From Hyphomicrobiales bacterium (GTDB lineage Bacteria > Pseudomonadota > Alphaproteobacteria > Rhizobiales > Rhizobiaceae), in NCBI GenBank assembly GCA_900465665.1, contig UBJO01000033.1:43778-107777 (forward strand): DNA of 64,000 nt. The letters run 5' to 3'. Shown here one piece after another: positions 53,516-62,308 of this stretch (positions within the stretch are counted from its first letter, which is position 1; every line of letters starts with the position of its first letter). The translations under genes and the position numbers were made by a program. The notes under the pieces were generated by a model. That model did no database searches. It worked only from the letters and a program-made list of their open reading frames with translations, and had not been told where the DNA came from.

Positions 53516-53827
53516 ATGAGTGACAACGATGTCGCCCTGAAACCGAAAGTGAAGTCCAAGCCGAAGCTCGATCGGCCGAAGCTCTACAAGGTCATTCTCG
53601 TCAACGACGATTTCACGCCGCGCGAATTCGTGACGGCGGTGTTGAAGATCGTCTTTCGGATGAGCGAAGAAGCCGGATACCGGGTGATGATGACCGCGCA
53701 CAAGCTCGGCACCGCTGTGGTGGTCGTCTGCGCCAAGGATATCGCCGAGACAAAGGCCAAGGAGGCCATGGATTTCGGCAAGGAGGCGGGGTTCCCGCTG
53801 ATGTTTACGACAGAGCCCGAGGAATAG
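53516..53827 (+). CDS. clpS: ATP-dependent Clp protease adaptor ClpS
   Basis: A 103-residue N-recognin that delivers proteins with destabilising N-terminal residues to ClpAP. The core begins with LYKVILVNDDFTPREFVTAVL (Asn-Asp pair binding the substrate amino group), continues with the metal/pocket segment VMMTAHKLGTAVV and ends in EAGFPLMFTTEPEE. It has a basic Lys/Pro-rich N-terminal tail. Rhizobia carry two ClpS proteins; the absence of clpA next door suggests this is the stand-alone, ClpS2-like one, though I cannot confirm it. Confidence 0.92.
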   Translation: MSDNDVALKPKVKSKPKLDRPKLYKVILVNDDFTPREFVTAVLKIVFRMSEEAGYRVMMTAHKLGTAVVVVCAKDIAETKAKEAMDFGKEAGFPLMFTTEPEE

Positions 53828-53829
53828 GT

Positions 53830-54285
53830 TCAGACGCTTCTTCTGATCTGGAAGCCTGTCTTGTTCTGCACGAAGCCGCAGCTTTCGTAGAAGCGATGGA
53901 TGCCGGGATCGGTGCGTCCGGTGAGCAGCATCACCTTGTAGCAGCCCTCCTGCCAGGCGAGCTTGATCGCATGCGCGATCAGGGCGCTTGCGTAGCCGCG
54001 CCGGCGATGCGGCGTTGAGGTGGCGACGTTTTCGATCAGCGCGTATGGCGCGCCGCCGCGGGTGAGGTTGGGCATGATGATCAGCGTCACGGAAGCCGCC
54101 AGCGCATCGTCGGCCACGCCCACCATGACGCGCATGCCGGGATAGGCCAGCATGGACGTAAAGCGCTCTTGCGCGAGCGCCGGGTCGATGGCGCGGTCGC
54201 CGGGGTTCATGTCCTTGTAGAGCGCGAGAAGCGCTGTCAGGTCTCCCGCTTCGGCCGTGCGGATGGCAAGAGGCGAGGGGGACAT
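53830..54285 (-). CDS. GNAT-family N-acetyltransferase
   Basis: A 151-residue acetyltransferase with the acetyl-CoA motif IENVATSTPHRRRGYASALI (about 86-105) followed by the helix AHAIKLAWQEGCYKVMLLTG. The C-terminal RFYESCGFVQNKTGFQI is the usual GNAT end. It starts two bases after pth on the same strand, so the two are probably one transcript. The acceptor is unknown. Confidence 0.88.
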   Translation of the reverse strand: MSPSPLAIRTAEAGDLTALLALYKDMNPGDRAIDPALAQERFTSMLAYPGMRVMVGVADDALAASVTLIIMPNLTRGGAPYALIENVATSTPHRRRGYASALIAHAIKLAWQEGCYKVMLLTGRTDPGIHRFYESCGFVQNKTGFQIRRSV

Positions 54286-54287
54286 GG

Positions 54288-55034
54288 TCAGTCTTCCTTG
54301 TTGCCGAACATCTTCTTCAGCATCTCGGCCATCGGTCCCGTCGTCGGAAGCTTTTTCGGCTGGGCGCTGTTGCGGGCCTGATGGATGTGCGATTTGCCGG
54401 CGGGCTTCTGAGCCGCTGTGTTGGCATTGGCAGGCTTAGCGGGCTTCGGCTTGTCCTCGTCTTCCTTGCCGCCGACGGCGAGCGCCAGCTTGTTCATCAG
54501 CTGCGAATCCTCGCGCTTGACCAGCATCTCGAGATTGTCGGCGAGCGCGTCGAGCATGGGTTCCAGCCACTGCTGGTCAACCTTGGCGAAATCGCCGAGC
54601 ACGTAGTTGTGCACCAGGTCCTTGTTGCCGGGATGGCCGATGCCGAGGCGCAGGCGCCGGTAATCCCTGCCGCAATGCGCATCGAGCGATTTCACGCCGT
54701 TATGGCCGCCATGGCCGCCGCCGACCTTGATGCGGGCCTTGGCGGGCGCGAGGTCGAGCTCGTCGTAGATGGCGACGATGTCGGATGGCTGCAGCTTGTA
54801 GAAGCGCATGGCCTCGCCGACGGATTCGCCGGACAGGTTCATGTAGGTCTGCGGCTTGATCAGCAGGACCTTCTCGCCCGCGCTCTCGCCTTCGGAGATC
54901 TCGGCCTTGAACTTCTTCGACCAGGGCGAAAACGAGTGGCGGCGGTGGATGGCGTCCACGGCCATGAAGCCGATGTTGTGGCGGTTGCCGGCATATTGTC
55001 TGCCGGGATTGCCGAGGCCGGCGATAACAAGCAT
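54288..55034 (-). CDS. pth: Peptidyl-tRNA hydrolase
   Basis: Pth frees peptides from prematurely dropped peptidyl-tRNAs. The catalytic part (about 1-190) shows [20 protein letters not shown] with the active-site Asn and His (N10, H20), the Asp in [11 protein letters not shown], and [12 protein letters not shown] and IGHPGN for tRNA binding. A 60-residue tail rich in Lys, Pro and Ala, typical of rhizobial Pth, extends the protein to 248 residues. In most relatives rplY is the direct neighbour; here a two-gene signalling module lies between them. Confidence 0.95.
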   Translation of the reverse strand: MLVIAGLGNPGRQYAGNRHNIGFMAVDAIHRRHSFSPWSKKFKAEISEGESAGEKVLLIKPQTYMNLSGESVGEAMRFYKLQPSDIVAIYDELDLAPAKARIKVGGGHGGHNGVKSLDAHCGRDYRRLRLGIGHPGNKDLVHNYVLGDFAKVDQQWLEPMLDALADNLEMLVKREDSQLMNKLALAVGGKEDEDKPKPAKPANANTAAQKPAGKSHIHQARNSAQPKKLPTTGPMAEMLKKMFGNKED

Positions 55035-55157
55035 GGCGCTTTCATTCCTGGGCGTTTCAAATTCCAAGCACGTTCACCACCGCGAAACGGCGCCGAAGTC
55101 AAGCGCAAGCGTGTTTGTGGTGGCCAGAATCGATGAGGCGAGACCGGGGAAGCTTAG

Positions 55158-55880
55158 TTACTGACGCGGGTGCAGGCCGTATTTGTTGAAGATCGTGCGC
55201 TGTGTGCCATCGGCGATCAATGCGTCGAGCGCCAGCTGCATCTTGGCCCTGAGATCCTCGGGGAAGCTCTTTTCGCAGGCGATGCCCAGCGATTGGGAGG
55301 AGAGCGTGGCGACACGCACGAGGGGTTGGTCGACCTTGAGCTTTTCGAAGTAGATCTCCGAGATGGGCATGAGGTCGATGCGGCCATTGAGGAGTTTGCG
55401 CAGCGTCGAGGGGAAGTCGCTGGCGATATCGACCTTGGGATAGCCCTTTTCCTTCAACAGTTGCTCGGTGTAGTCGCCGCGATGTGTGCCGATGACATAA
55501 CGGCGGGTGTCGTCCAGATCGGTTTCGCGAATGCCTGAGGAGGCGGTGGCCACGAGAATGTTGGCGTCCACCAGCAGCGGCTCGACCCATTTGAACAGCT
55601 TGTCACGCTCGGGGCTATGGGCCGTGGTGAAGAGGCAGGTCATTGGTGTCGCCTGCGTCGCCGCATAGGCGCGGGTCCAGGGCATGAGCTCGATATGCAT
55701 ATCGATGCCCGCCTTCTGCATCAGGATCTGCACCTGCTCGACCGACGCGCCTTTGAGCGTCTCGCTTTCGTGATAGCTGAAGGGCGGATATTCCTCGGTC
55801 AGGAAATTGACGGTGGCGGCGCGTGCCGGGCCGGTGAGGGGCAGGCTCAGGAGAGCGAGAAGCAGCAGTGGTTTGATCAT
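55158..55880 (-). CDS. Periplasmic solute-binding protein (family 3-like)
   Basis: A 240-residue exported protein with a signal peptide (LLLLALLSLPLTGPARA, cut near 22). The mature part begins VNFLTEEYPPFSYHE, and the two-lobe family 3 pattern continues with DMHIELMPWTRAYA, VIGTHRGDYTEQLL, NGRIDLMPISEIYF and GTQRTIFNKYGL. No permease or ATPase gene is adjacent. It lies 20 bases downstream of the membrane GGDEF-EAL gene on the same strand, so it may present a ligand to that protein instead of a transporter. Confidence 0.85.
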   Translation of the reverse strand: MIKPLLLLALLSLPLTGPARAATVNFLTEEYPPFSYHESETLKGASVEQVQILMQKAGIDMHIELMPWTRAYAATQATPMTCLFTTAHSPERDKLFKWVEPLLVDANILVATASSGIRETDLDDTRRYVIGTHRGDYTEQLLKEKGYPKVDIASDFPSTLRKLLNGRIDLMPISEIYFEKLKVDQPLVRVATLSSQSLGIACEKSFPEDLRAKMQLALDALIADGTQRTIFNKYGLHPRQ

Positions 55881-55900
55881 CTCGGCTTCTCTTTTTGCGA

Positions 55901-58258
55901 TTATGAGGCGCGGGCGAGCGTGTGGGCATCCGCCAGTCGGACCATCAGCTGGTCGACGGTCTGCGGACGGTGGAAGAGGTAGCCCTGGCCGTAGTCGAGC
56001 CCCATCTCGCACAGCGTATGGCACTCCTGCTCGGTCTCGATGCCTTCGGCGATCACGGTGCAACCCATCTTGTGCGAGAGTGTGGTGATGCTTTCGACCA
56101 GCGTGCGGCTCTTCTGGCGGATATCCTCGTTGGCATCGTTGATCGAGCGGGTAAACGACTGGTCGATCTTGATGATGTCGACGGGGAAGCGGTTGAGGTA
56201 GCTGAGCGAGGAGTAGCCGGTGCCGAAGTCATCGAGCGCGATGCGGCAGCCGAACTGGCGGATGTCGCTGACGATCTTGCGGATCTCGGGATTGTTGTGC
56301 ATCAGCACCGCCTCGGTGATCTCGACGACGATCCGCTCGGGGCGAATGTTGTGGCGCATGAGCAGCGAGGCCAGTCTCGCGGGCAAGGACGGCTCGAACT
56401 GCAGCGGCGAGAAGTTGATGGCGAGGTAGCTGTTCTCAAGGCCCGGGAGCGCCGAGAGCACAGCCAGATGCTCGATCGCCTTCTCCATGATGACATTGCC
56501 GACGCGGATGATCTTTCCGGTCTCCTCGGCGACGTTGATCACCTCGGCAGGCGCCATGAGACCCTTCACAGGATGATTGAGGCGCATCAGGGCTTCGAAG
56601 CCGGCGACGCCGCGGCCGTTGAGGTTGACGATCGGCTGGAGATAGGCCGCGAACCAGTCCTCGATCAGGCCGATTTCGATGCAGCTTTCGATCTCGGCGC
56701 GGGCGCGGGCGTGATCGACCATGCCGTTGTCGAAGTGCTGGGCGCCGTTCTTGCCGTCGCGCTTCTTGGCATACATCGCCATGTCGGATTTCTGCAGCAG
56801 CTCGGCGGCATTGTCTGCGTGGCGCGGATAGATGGCGATGCCGACGCTGGCGCTCAGATGCATGTCGGTGCCGAAGGGCTCGTTGAAGATGGAGGCGAGC
56901 ATCTCGGCCATCAGGTCGGCGCGCTCGGCGGCGTTACCCGCCGGCAGCAGGATCGCGAACTCGTCACCGCCGAGGCGGGCGGCGACATCCGTCGGCGCAA
57001 GCTTGCTCTTCAGGCGGCCGACGAACTCGCGCAGCGCCTTGTCGCCCTCGGCATGGCCGAGGTTGTCGTTGATCCACTTGAAGCGGTCGAGATCGACGAA
57101 GAGGCAGGCGAGCTCCTGGTTGGCGGCGTCCGCCTCGCGGATCTTGCCGTCGAGCACGGTCTCGAAGCCCTGGCGATTGAGAAGGCCGGTCAGATGGTCG
57201 GTGATCGCCTGCTTGTGGTTGCGGGCTTCCGAGGCCTTCAGCGCCGTGACGTCGGTCATGACGGACAGCGACAGGCCGCCCTGGCCGCCGGTGGCAGTCT
57301 TCGATTCCAGGATCAGCACGTCCATGACGCGGCCGTCGGCGCAGAGGAACTTGACGGTGACATCGACAGTGGCGCCGCCATTCAGCTCACCCTTGCGGCC
57401 GAGGAAGGCGCTGCGGGCGTCCGGGGTGACGAGATCGGTGAAGCGGTTGCCGATGATTTCATCGCGCTCGTAGCCGGTGGCGGCGAGCCAGTAGTCGCTG
57501 ACGGCGGTGATATGGTCGTTCTCGTCGAGCGAGAACAGCATGGCGGGCGTCAGGTTGTAGATGTCGATGGCGCGGCGATGCGCGAGTTTCAGCTCCTGTT
57601 CCTCGCTCTCGAGCTTGGACTGCATGGTGTTGAAGCTCTTGGCAAGGCGGCCCATCTCGTCGTTGGAGCGCCAGTCGACATGGTGGCGCGAGCCGAGCTG
57701 GCCGGTGGCCTCGATGGCCGCGATCAGTCGCATCAGCGGGCGAACGAGGACGATGCGGTTGCCGATCAGGGCGGCGCAGAAGACGATCAATACGGCGAAG
57801 ACGAAGATCGACAGGAAGATGATCTCTTCATTCTTCAGGCCCGAGAACAGGTCCGGCGCGGGATAGAAGACCGAGATCGTGCCCAGCTTCTTTGGGCCAT
57901 CGAGCGTGGTGTAGGTGATGGCGTGCGAGACTTCGATCAGCTGGCCGTCATAGGAGGCGGGGATCGTCGACTGGGTGACGTCAAGCTGGCCGGATTCGTC
58001 CCGGACCTGAACCTTGACGATGTTGCCCTGCGAGACGACGGCCGCGCTGATCTGCGCGACGCTGTCCTCATCAAGGTCCCAGAGCGGCTTTGCCAGCGCC
58101 TGCGAGTTGGCGACGAGAAGAACGGAGATATGGTCGCGGATTTCCTTTTCGGCGCGTCCGGAGGACAGGAAAAGGAACAGAACAAAAAGTGGGGCTACGA
58201 GCAGAACCAATGCGGCGAACACAATTCCTAGAAATCTGTTCTGAACGGAATTATGCAT
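55901..58258 (-). CDS. Membrane HAMP-PAS-GGDEF-EAL cyclic-di-GMP enzyme
   Basis: A 785-residue inner-membrane protein. Helix 1 is at about 10-31, a periplasmic sensor of about 115 residues follows, helix 2 lies near 147-170, then HAMP (about 171-225), PAS (235-345), GGDEF (355-510) and EAL (525-775). The active-site motifs are intact: RLGGDEFAIL for the cyclase, and FEALMRLNHP, EITEAVLMHN and DDFGTGYSSL for the phosphodiesterase. It could make or degrade c-di-GMP. It precedes the solute-binding protein gene in the same probable operon. Confidence 0.93.
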   Translation of the reverse strand: MHNSVQNRFLGIVFAALVLLVAPLFVLFLFLSSGRAEKEIRDHISVLLVANSQALAKPLWDLDEDSVAQISAAVVSQGNIVKVQVRDESGQLDVTQSTIPASYDGQLIEVSHAITYTTLDGPKKLGTISVFYPAPDLFSGLKNEEIIFLSIFVFAVLIVFCAALIGNRIVLVRPLMRLIAAIEATGQLGSRHHVDWRSNDEMGRLAKSFNTMQSKLESEEQELKLAHRRAIDIYNLTPAMLFSLDENDHITAVSDYWLAATGYERDEIIGNRFTDLVTPDARSAFLGRKGELNGGATVDVTVKFLCADGRVMDVLILESKTATGGQGGLSLSVMTDVTALKASEARNHKQAITDHLTGLLNRQGFETVLDGKIREADAANQELACLFVDLDRFKWINDNLGHAEGDKALREFVGRLKSKLAPTDVAARLGGDEFAILLPAGNAAERADLMAEMLASIFNEPFGTDMHLSASVGIAIYPRHADNAAELLQKSDMAMYAKKRDGKNGAQHFDNGMVDHARARAEIESCIEIGLIEDWFAAYLQPIVNLNGRGVAGFEALMRLNHPVKGLMAPAEVINVAEETGKIIRVGNVIMEKAIEHLAVLSALPGLENSYLAINFSPLQFEPSLPARLASLLMRHNIRPERIVVEITEAVLMHNNPEIRKIVSDIRQFGCRIALDDFGTGYSSLSYLNRFPVDIIKIDQSFTRSINDANEDIRQKSRTLVESITTLSHKMGCTVIAEGIETEQECHTLCEMGLDYGQGYLFHRPQTVDQLMVRLADAHTLARAS

Positions 58259-58383
58259 TTTCCTGCGTCTGCCCCTTGCCGCAAAATTTCGTCGTTCAGA
58301 ATAAAACTTGCTCTGAAACGATGGGGCATGCTTCCACTAAATGTCTTAATCGAAGTTGAAGTGCTGATCTTCGCGGAAATGAA

Positions 58384-58413
58384 AAGACCCGCTTTCCGGA
58401 GAAAGCGGGTCTT
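58384..58413 (-). terminator. Terminator of rplY
   Basis: AAGACCCGCTTTC pairs perfectly with GAAAGCGGGTCTT around a four-base loop. On the minus strand the stem runs into TTTTC. It follows rplY by about 30 bases. Confidence 0.8.
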
Positions 58414-58445
58414 ATACTTTACAAAGCGTTCAAGCGATCAAAGGA

Positions 58446-59054
58446 TCAAGCTTCAGCTTCGCCAGCTTCTTCTTCTTCCGATACGCCAGCTGCCGGAGCA
58501 ACGATCGTAGCGATGGTGAAGTCGCGGTCGATAACCGTGGTCACGCCCTTCGGCAGGGTGACTTCGGAGATGTGGATGCTGTCGCCGATCTTCTTGCCGC
58601 TGAGGTCAACGTTGAAGAATTCCGGGATGGCATCAGCCGGGCAATGAACTTCGACGTCGTGACGAACGATGTTCAGAACGCCGCCGACCTTGAGGCCCTG
58701 GGACTTTTCTTCGTTGACGAAGTGAACCGGGATCGCAACGGTAACGGCGGTGTTGCCGGATACGCGCAGGAAGTCCACGTGCATGGTGAAGTCGCGGACC
58801 GGATCGAGCTGGTAGTCCTTCGGCAGAACCTTGTACTTCTTGCCGTCGACGTCGATCGTAGCGATGGTGGTCATGAAACCGCCAGCGTGGATGCGCTTCG
58901 TTACCTCATTGGTGCTGAGGGAGATCGAAATTGGGGCCTGCTTGTCACCATAGATGACAGCCGGGATGAGACCATTGCGGCGAAGTTCACGGGCGGACCC
59001 CTTACCAACCCGTTCGCGCGCCTCGGCCTTGAGCTCGTAGCTTTCGTGGCTCAT
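58446..59054 (-). CDS. rplY: 50S ribosomal protein L25/general stress protein Ctc
   Basis: A 202-residue two-domain L25 (Ctc form) that binds 5S rRNA. The N-terminal domain has [20 protein letters not shown] and LIPAVIYG; the C-terminal domain includes [20 protein letters not shown] and ends in an acidic Glu/Ala tail. The start [14 protein letters not shown] follows AAGGAAAAG; the frame is open 65 codons upstream, into the promoter region. It has its own promoter and terminator and is normally the partner of pth. Confidence 0.96.
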   Translation of the reverse strand: MSHESYELKAEARERVGKGSARELRRNGLIPAVIYGDKQAPISISLSTNEVTKRIHAGGFMTTIATIDVDGKKYKVLPKDYQLDPVRDFTMHVDFLRVSGNTAVTVAIPVHFVNEEKSQGLKVGGVLNIVRHDVEVHCPADAIPEFFNVDLSGKKIGDSIHISEVTLPKGVTTVIDRDFTIATIVAPAAGVSEEEEAGEAEA

Positions 59055-59174
59055 GACTTTTCCTTCCGAGGTTATTTGGAGAGCTCGGCGCAGGCATCGC
59101 CTGTCGCTGAACTGGAGGCGGGTTTCCCCATCCTCATCCGCATTGCCTCCAAGGGTGTCTGTGCGGACGCGTGC

Positions 59175-59203
59175 GCTATAGTCTAGTTGTGGCGGAATGG
59201 CAA
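59175..59203 (-). promoter_or_regulatory. rplY promoter
   Basis: On the minus strand TTGCCA (59203-59198) and TATAGC (59180-59175) are separated by exactly 17 bases, giving a transcript start about 115 bases before the rplY ATG. The -35 hexamer is the same as that of leuA. Confidence 0.7.
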
Positions 59204-59445
59204 GAGTTGCGGCGTGATACAGGACGCTCATCCCGATGAGGCCGCGCATCGGTCCTTTAGTAGGCGCTGATGCAACTTAGGCATCCGCCTTAAACGCCAA
59301 TCAAAACCCAAGATCAGCCGCCGTTGACGGAGCATTAATGACAGTTGCGATTAGCAATTGTCAAGAATCCGTGGGCCGCCGGAAATTACAGCTTTCTTAA
59401 GTTGCCGCATATGAAAGCGAAAGTGCAAATTGGTCCGGATATCTC
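59204..59445. other. Divergent intergenic region with an inverted repeat
   Basis: The region between the rplY promoter and the MHYT gene has no coding frame I trust. It contains TGACAGTTGC/GCAATTGTCA at 59339-59363, ten-base arms with one mismatch around GATTA, and a TTGACG at 59324-59329 that might be a -35 element for the MHYT gene. The repeat could be an operator for it. Confidence 0.4.
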
Positions 59446-62226
59446 ATGTTTACCGTTTTAAACTGCATTGCCTACATGCACGATCTCAGGCTGGTCGTTT
59501 TGGCCGGATGCCTGTGCTTCCTGTCGAGCCTTGCCGCGCTGACGCTGTTGCAGCGGGCGCGCAGCACCGTCAAGGTCGCGCGCCTGATCTGGCTTCTGAT
59601 GGGCGGTGCGGCCGGTGGCTTCGGCATTTGGGCCACGCATTTCGTGGCGATGCTCGCCTATGACGGCGGCGTGGTCGTCGGCTATGACACGTCGGAGACA
59701 TTGACGTCGCTGGCGCTTGTCGTCGTCGCGACGCTTGCCGCCGTTGCGTTCGCGGCAGGTGCCGAGAGCAGGGTGCGGCGGGCGTTCGCGGGCATGCTGT
59801 TCGGCGTCGGCGTCACGTCGATGCATTTCCTCGGCATGATGGCTGTACAGTTTCCCGGCAGCATGAATTGGGATCAGTCGCTTGTGGTTGCCTCGATGGC
59901 TTGCGCGGTGGTCATCTCGGCCATCGGCTTTGCTCTGCTTCCCGATATCAAGGCGGATGCGCGCAAGTTACTCATGCCGGCCGCGACCGTCTGCGTCGCT
60001 ATCGTCGCCATGCACTTCACCGCCATGGGCGCACTGACGATCGTGCCGGGTCCCGGTCCGGCGATCGATCCGAGCGAGATGATGTCCACCGGTTTCATGG
60101 TCGTCACGCTTCTCTCGGTCTCGCTGTCGATGATCACTTCCGGCTTCGCCGCCGCTCTGTTCGCGATGCGGGCTGAGAACTCGACCAAGGAGAGCGAAGC
60201 GCGTTTCGAGATGCTCGTGCAGGGCGTCACCGACTACGCGATCTACATGCTCGACAAGGATGGCCGGGTCGCCAACTGGAATGCGGGCGCAGAGCGCGCA
60301 AAGGGATATACCGCCAGCGAAATCATCGGCGAGGATTTCGGCCGCTTTTACTCCGAGGAAGACCGCGCGGCCGGCCTGCCGCAGCGTGCGCTGCTCAAGG
60401 CACGCACTGAGGGGAAATTCGAGGCGGAGGGCAAGCGGTTCCGCAAGGATGGGACCTCCTTCTGGGCGCACGTCGTGATCGATCCCATCTGGAACGCCGA
60501 TGGCGAGATCGCCGGCTATGCGAAGATCACCAAGGATGTGACCGAACAGAAGGCCGATCGCGACCGCATCAAGGAAGTCTCGCGCAACCTCGACCTCGCG
60601 CTTGAGAACGTGTCGCAGGGCATTTGCCTGTTTGATGCCGAGGAGCGCCTTGTGCTGGCGAATTGCCGCTACAGTGAGATCTTCGAATTCGAGCAGGGAA
60701 CGGTTCGTCCCGGCATGAGCTACAAGGAGATCATTGCGATCGGGTACGAGATCCACTTCTCCGATCCAGAAACCGTGGCCAAGCGCGCATCCGAGCACTA
60801 CGACAAGCTGATGCGCGCGCTCAGATCCGGCGAACGGTCGATTGTCCACAAGGGCGCGCATGGCCGATCGATCCAGTTGAACCTCAATATGCTTCCCGAT
60901 GGTGGCTGGGTTGCGACCTACGAAGACATCACGGAACGGCTGATCTCGGAAGAGAAGATCGCCTTCATGGCGCGTCACGACGTGCTGACGGGCTTGCCCA
61001 ACCGCTCCGAGTTCTCCGAGCGATTGTCGCAGGATCTCGCTTTCGCCAAGCGTGCCGGCACCAAGGTTGCCGTCATCGGCATCGATCTCGACAAGTTCAA
61101 GGAGATCAACGACCAGCGTGGCCACAGCGCGGGCGACCAGGTGCTCATCACGCTTTCGGACCGTATGAGCCAACTGCTCGGTGGAGACGAATTTGTAGCG
61201 CGGTTCGGTGGCGACGAATTCGCGGCGATCAAGCAGTTTTCCGATGTCGCCGACCTACATGACTTCGTGGCGCGGCTGCAGGCGAGCCTGACGGATGACT
61301 TCCAGATCGACGGCTTCGACATCAACCCCGATGCCAGCATTGGCGTTGCCATCTATCCGCAGGATGGCTCGACGGGCGAGATACTGCTCGCCAATGCCGA
61401 TCTCGCCATGTACCGCGCCAAGGCGACGCTTTCCGAGCGCATCTGCTTCTATGAAGTGGCGATGGACGAGGCGGCCCGTGACCGTCGCAAGATGGCAAGC
61501 GATCTCTGGTTGGCGATCGAAAAGAACGAGCTGCATCTGCACTTCCAGGTGCAGAAGTCGGTCTCAACAGGCGACATCACCGGTTACGAGGTTCTGTTGC
61601 GCTGGCAGCATCCGACGCGCGGGAACGTGCCGCCCGGCGAATTCATTTCCGTTGCCGAGGAATGCGGCGCGATCGTACCGATCGGGGAGTGGGTGCTGCG
61701 CGAGGCCTGCAAGGAGGCCGCCGGCTGGGCCGAGAAGCACAAGATCGCCGTCAACCTGTCGCCCATCCAGATCGGCCACCAGGATATCGCCCATCTCGTG
61801 CATTCGGTCCTGTACGAGACCGGGCTGGAGCCGTGGCGCCTCGAACTTGAGATCACCGAGTCGTCGATCATCGTCGACAAGGACCGGGCTCTCCTGACGC
61901 TCCGCCAGGTCAAGAACCTCGGCGTCTCGATCGCCATCGACGATTTCGGCACCGGCTATTCGTCGCTGGAAACGTTGCGCGCCTTCCCGTTCGACAAGAT
62001 CAAGCTCGACCGCAGCTTCATGAACGAGGTGGAGACCAGCGAGCAGGCCAAGGCGATCATCCGCGCCATCCTGGCGCTCGGGCAAAGCCTGAGTATTCCG
62101 GTGCTTGCGGAAGGCGTCGAGACGGATGTGCAGCTTGGGATATTGCTCGACGAAGGCTGCGACGAGGCGCAGGGCTATCTTCTCGGCCGGCCGATGCCGA
62201 TGCGTTCACGCAAGATCGCTGCCTGA
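59446..62226 (+). CDS. MHYT-PAS-PAS-GGDEF-EAL membrane signalling protein
   Basis: A 926-residue protein. An MHYT sensor of seven helices covers about 1-225, with repeats WATHFVAMLAY, SMHFLGMMA and AMHFTAMGA that may bind copper and sense oxygen, CO or NO. PAS domains follow at about 245-370 and 385-500, then GGDEF (505-665, ARFGGDEFAAI intact) and EAL (680-920) in which the name motif reads EVL, with EITESSII and DDFGTGYSSL present. Either activity is possible. The ribosome-binding site is weak. Confidence 0.93.
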   Translation: MFTVLNCIAYMHDLRLVVLAGCLCFLSSLAALTLLQRARSTVKVARLIWLLMGGAAGGFGIWATHFVAMLAYDGGVVVGYDTSETLTSLALVVVATLAAVAFAAGAESRVRRAFAGMLFGVGVTSMHFLGMMAVQFPGSMNWDQSLVVASMACAVVISAIGFALLPDIKADARKLLMPAATVCVAIVAMHFTAMGALTIVPGPGPAIDPSEMMSTGFMVVTLLSVSLSMITSGFAAALFAMRAENSTKESEARFEMLVQGVTDYAIYMLDKDGRVANWNAGAERAKGYTASEIIGEDFGRFYSEEDRAAGLPQRALLKARTEGKFEAEGKRFRKDGTSFWAHVVIDPIWNADGEIAGYAKITKDVTEQKADRDRIKEVSRNLDLALENVSQGICLFDAEERLVLANCRYSEIFEFEQGTVRPGMSYKEIIAIGYEIHFSDPETVAKRASEHYDKLMRALRSGERSIVHKGAHGRSIQLNLNMLPDGGWVATYEDITERLISEEKIAFMARHDVLTGLPNRSEFSERLSQDLAFAKRAGTKVAVIGIDLDKFKEINDQRGHSAGDQVLITLSDRMSQLLGGDEFVARFGGDEFAAIKQFSDVADLHDFVARLQASLTDDFQIDGFDINPDASIGVAIYPQDGSTGEILLANADLAMYRAKATLSERICFYEVAMDEAARDRRKMASDLWLAIEKNELHLHFQVQKSVSTGDITGYEVLLRWQHPTRGNVPPGEFISVAEECGAIVPIGEWVLREACKEAAGWAEKHKIAVNLSPIQIGHQDIAHLVHSVLYETGLEPWRLELEITESSIIVDKDRALLTLRQVKNLGVSIAIDDFGTGYSSLETLRAFPFDKIKLDRSFMNEVETSEQAKAIIRAILALGQSLSIPVLAEGVETDVQLGILLDEGCDEAQGYLLGRPMPMRSRKIAA

Positions 62227-62308
62227 GACCGCGCATGCAACTGCTGGGTTGACAGGGCGGGGGCCTAGCCTTCACATGCGACCTCAAATGGTACGGGAGA
62301 AATTCAGC

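Noticed and set aside
55922..58231. Open frame of 769 codons opposite the HAMP-PAS-GGDEF-EAL gene
   Set aside because: The minus-strand protein has all its catalytic motifs; the plus-strand text is low-complexity Val/Asp/Gly sequence typical of shadows.
61180..61220. Two tandem GGDEF motifs in the MHYT protein
   Set aside because: GGDEF appears twice 9 residues apart (GGDEFVARFGGDEF); the first copy occupies a variable position of a normal GGDEF domain and is likely chance, the second is the active site.
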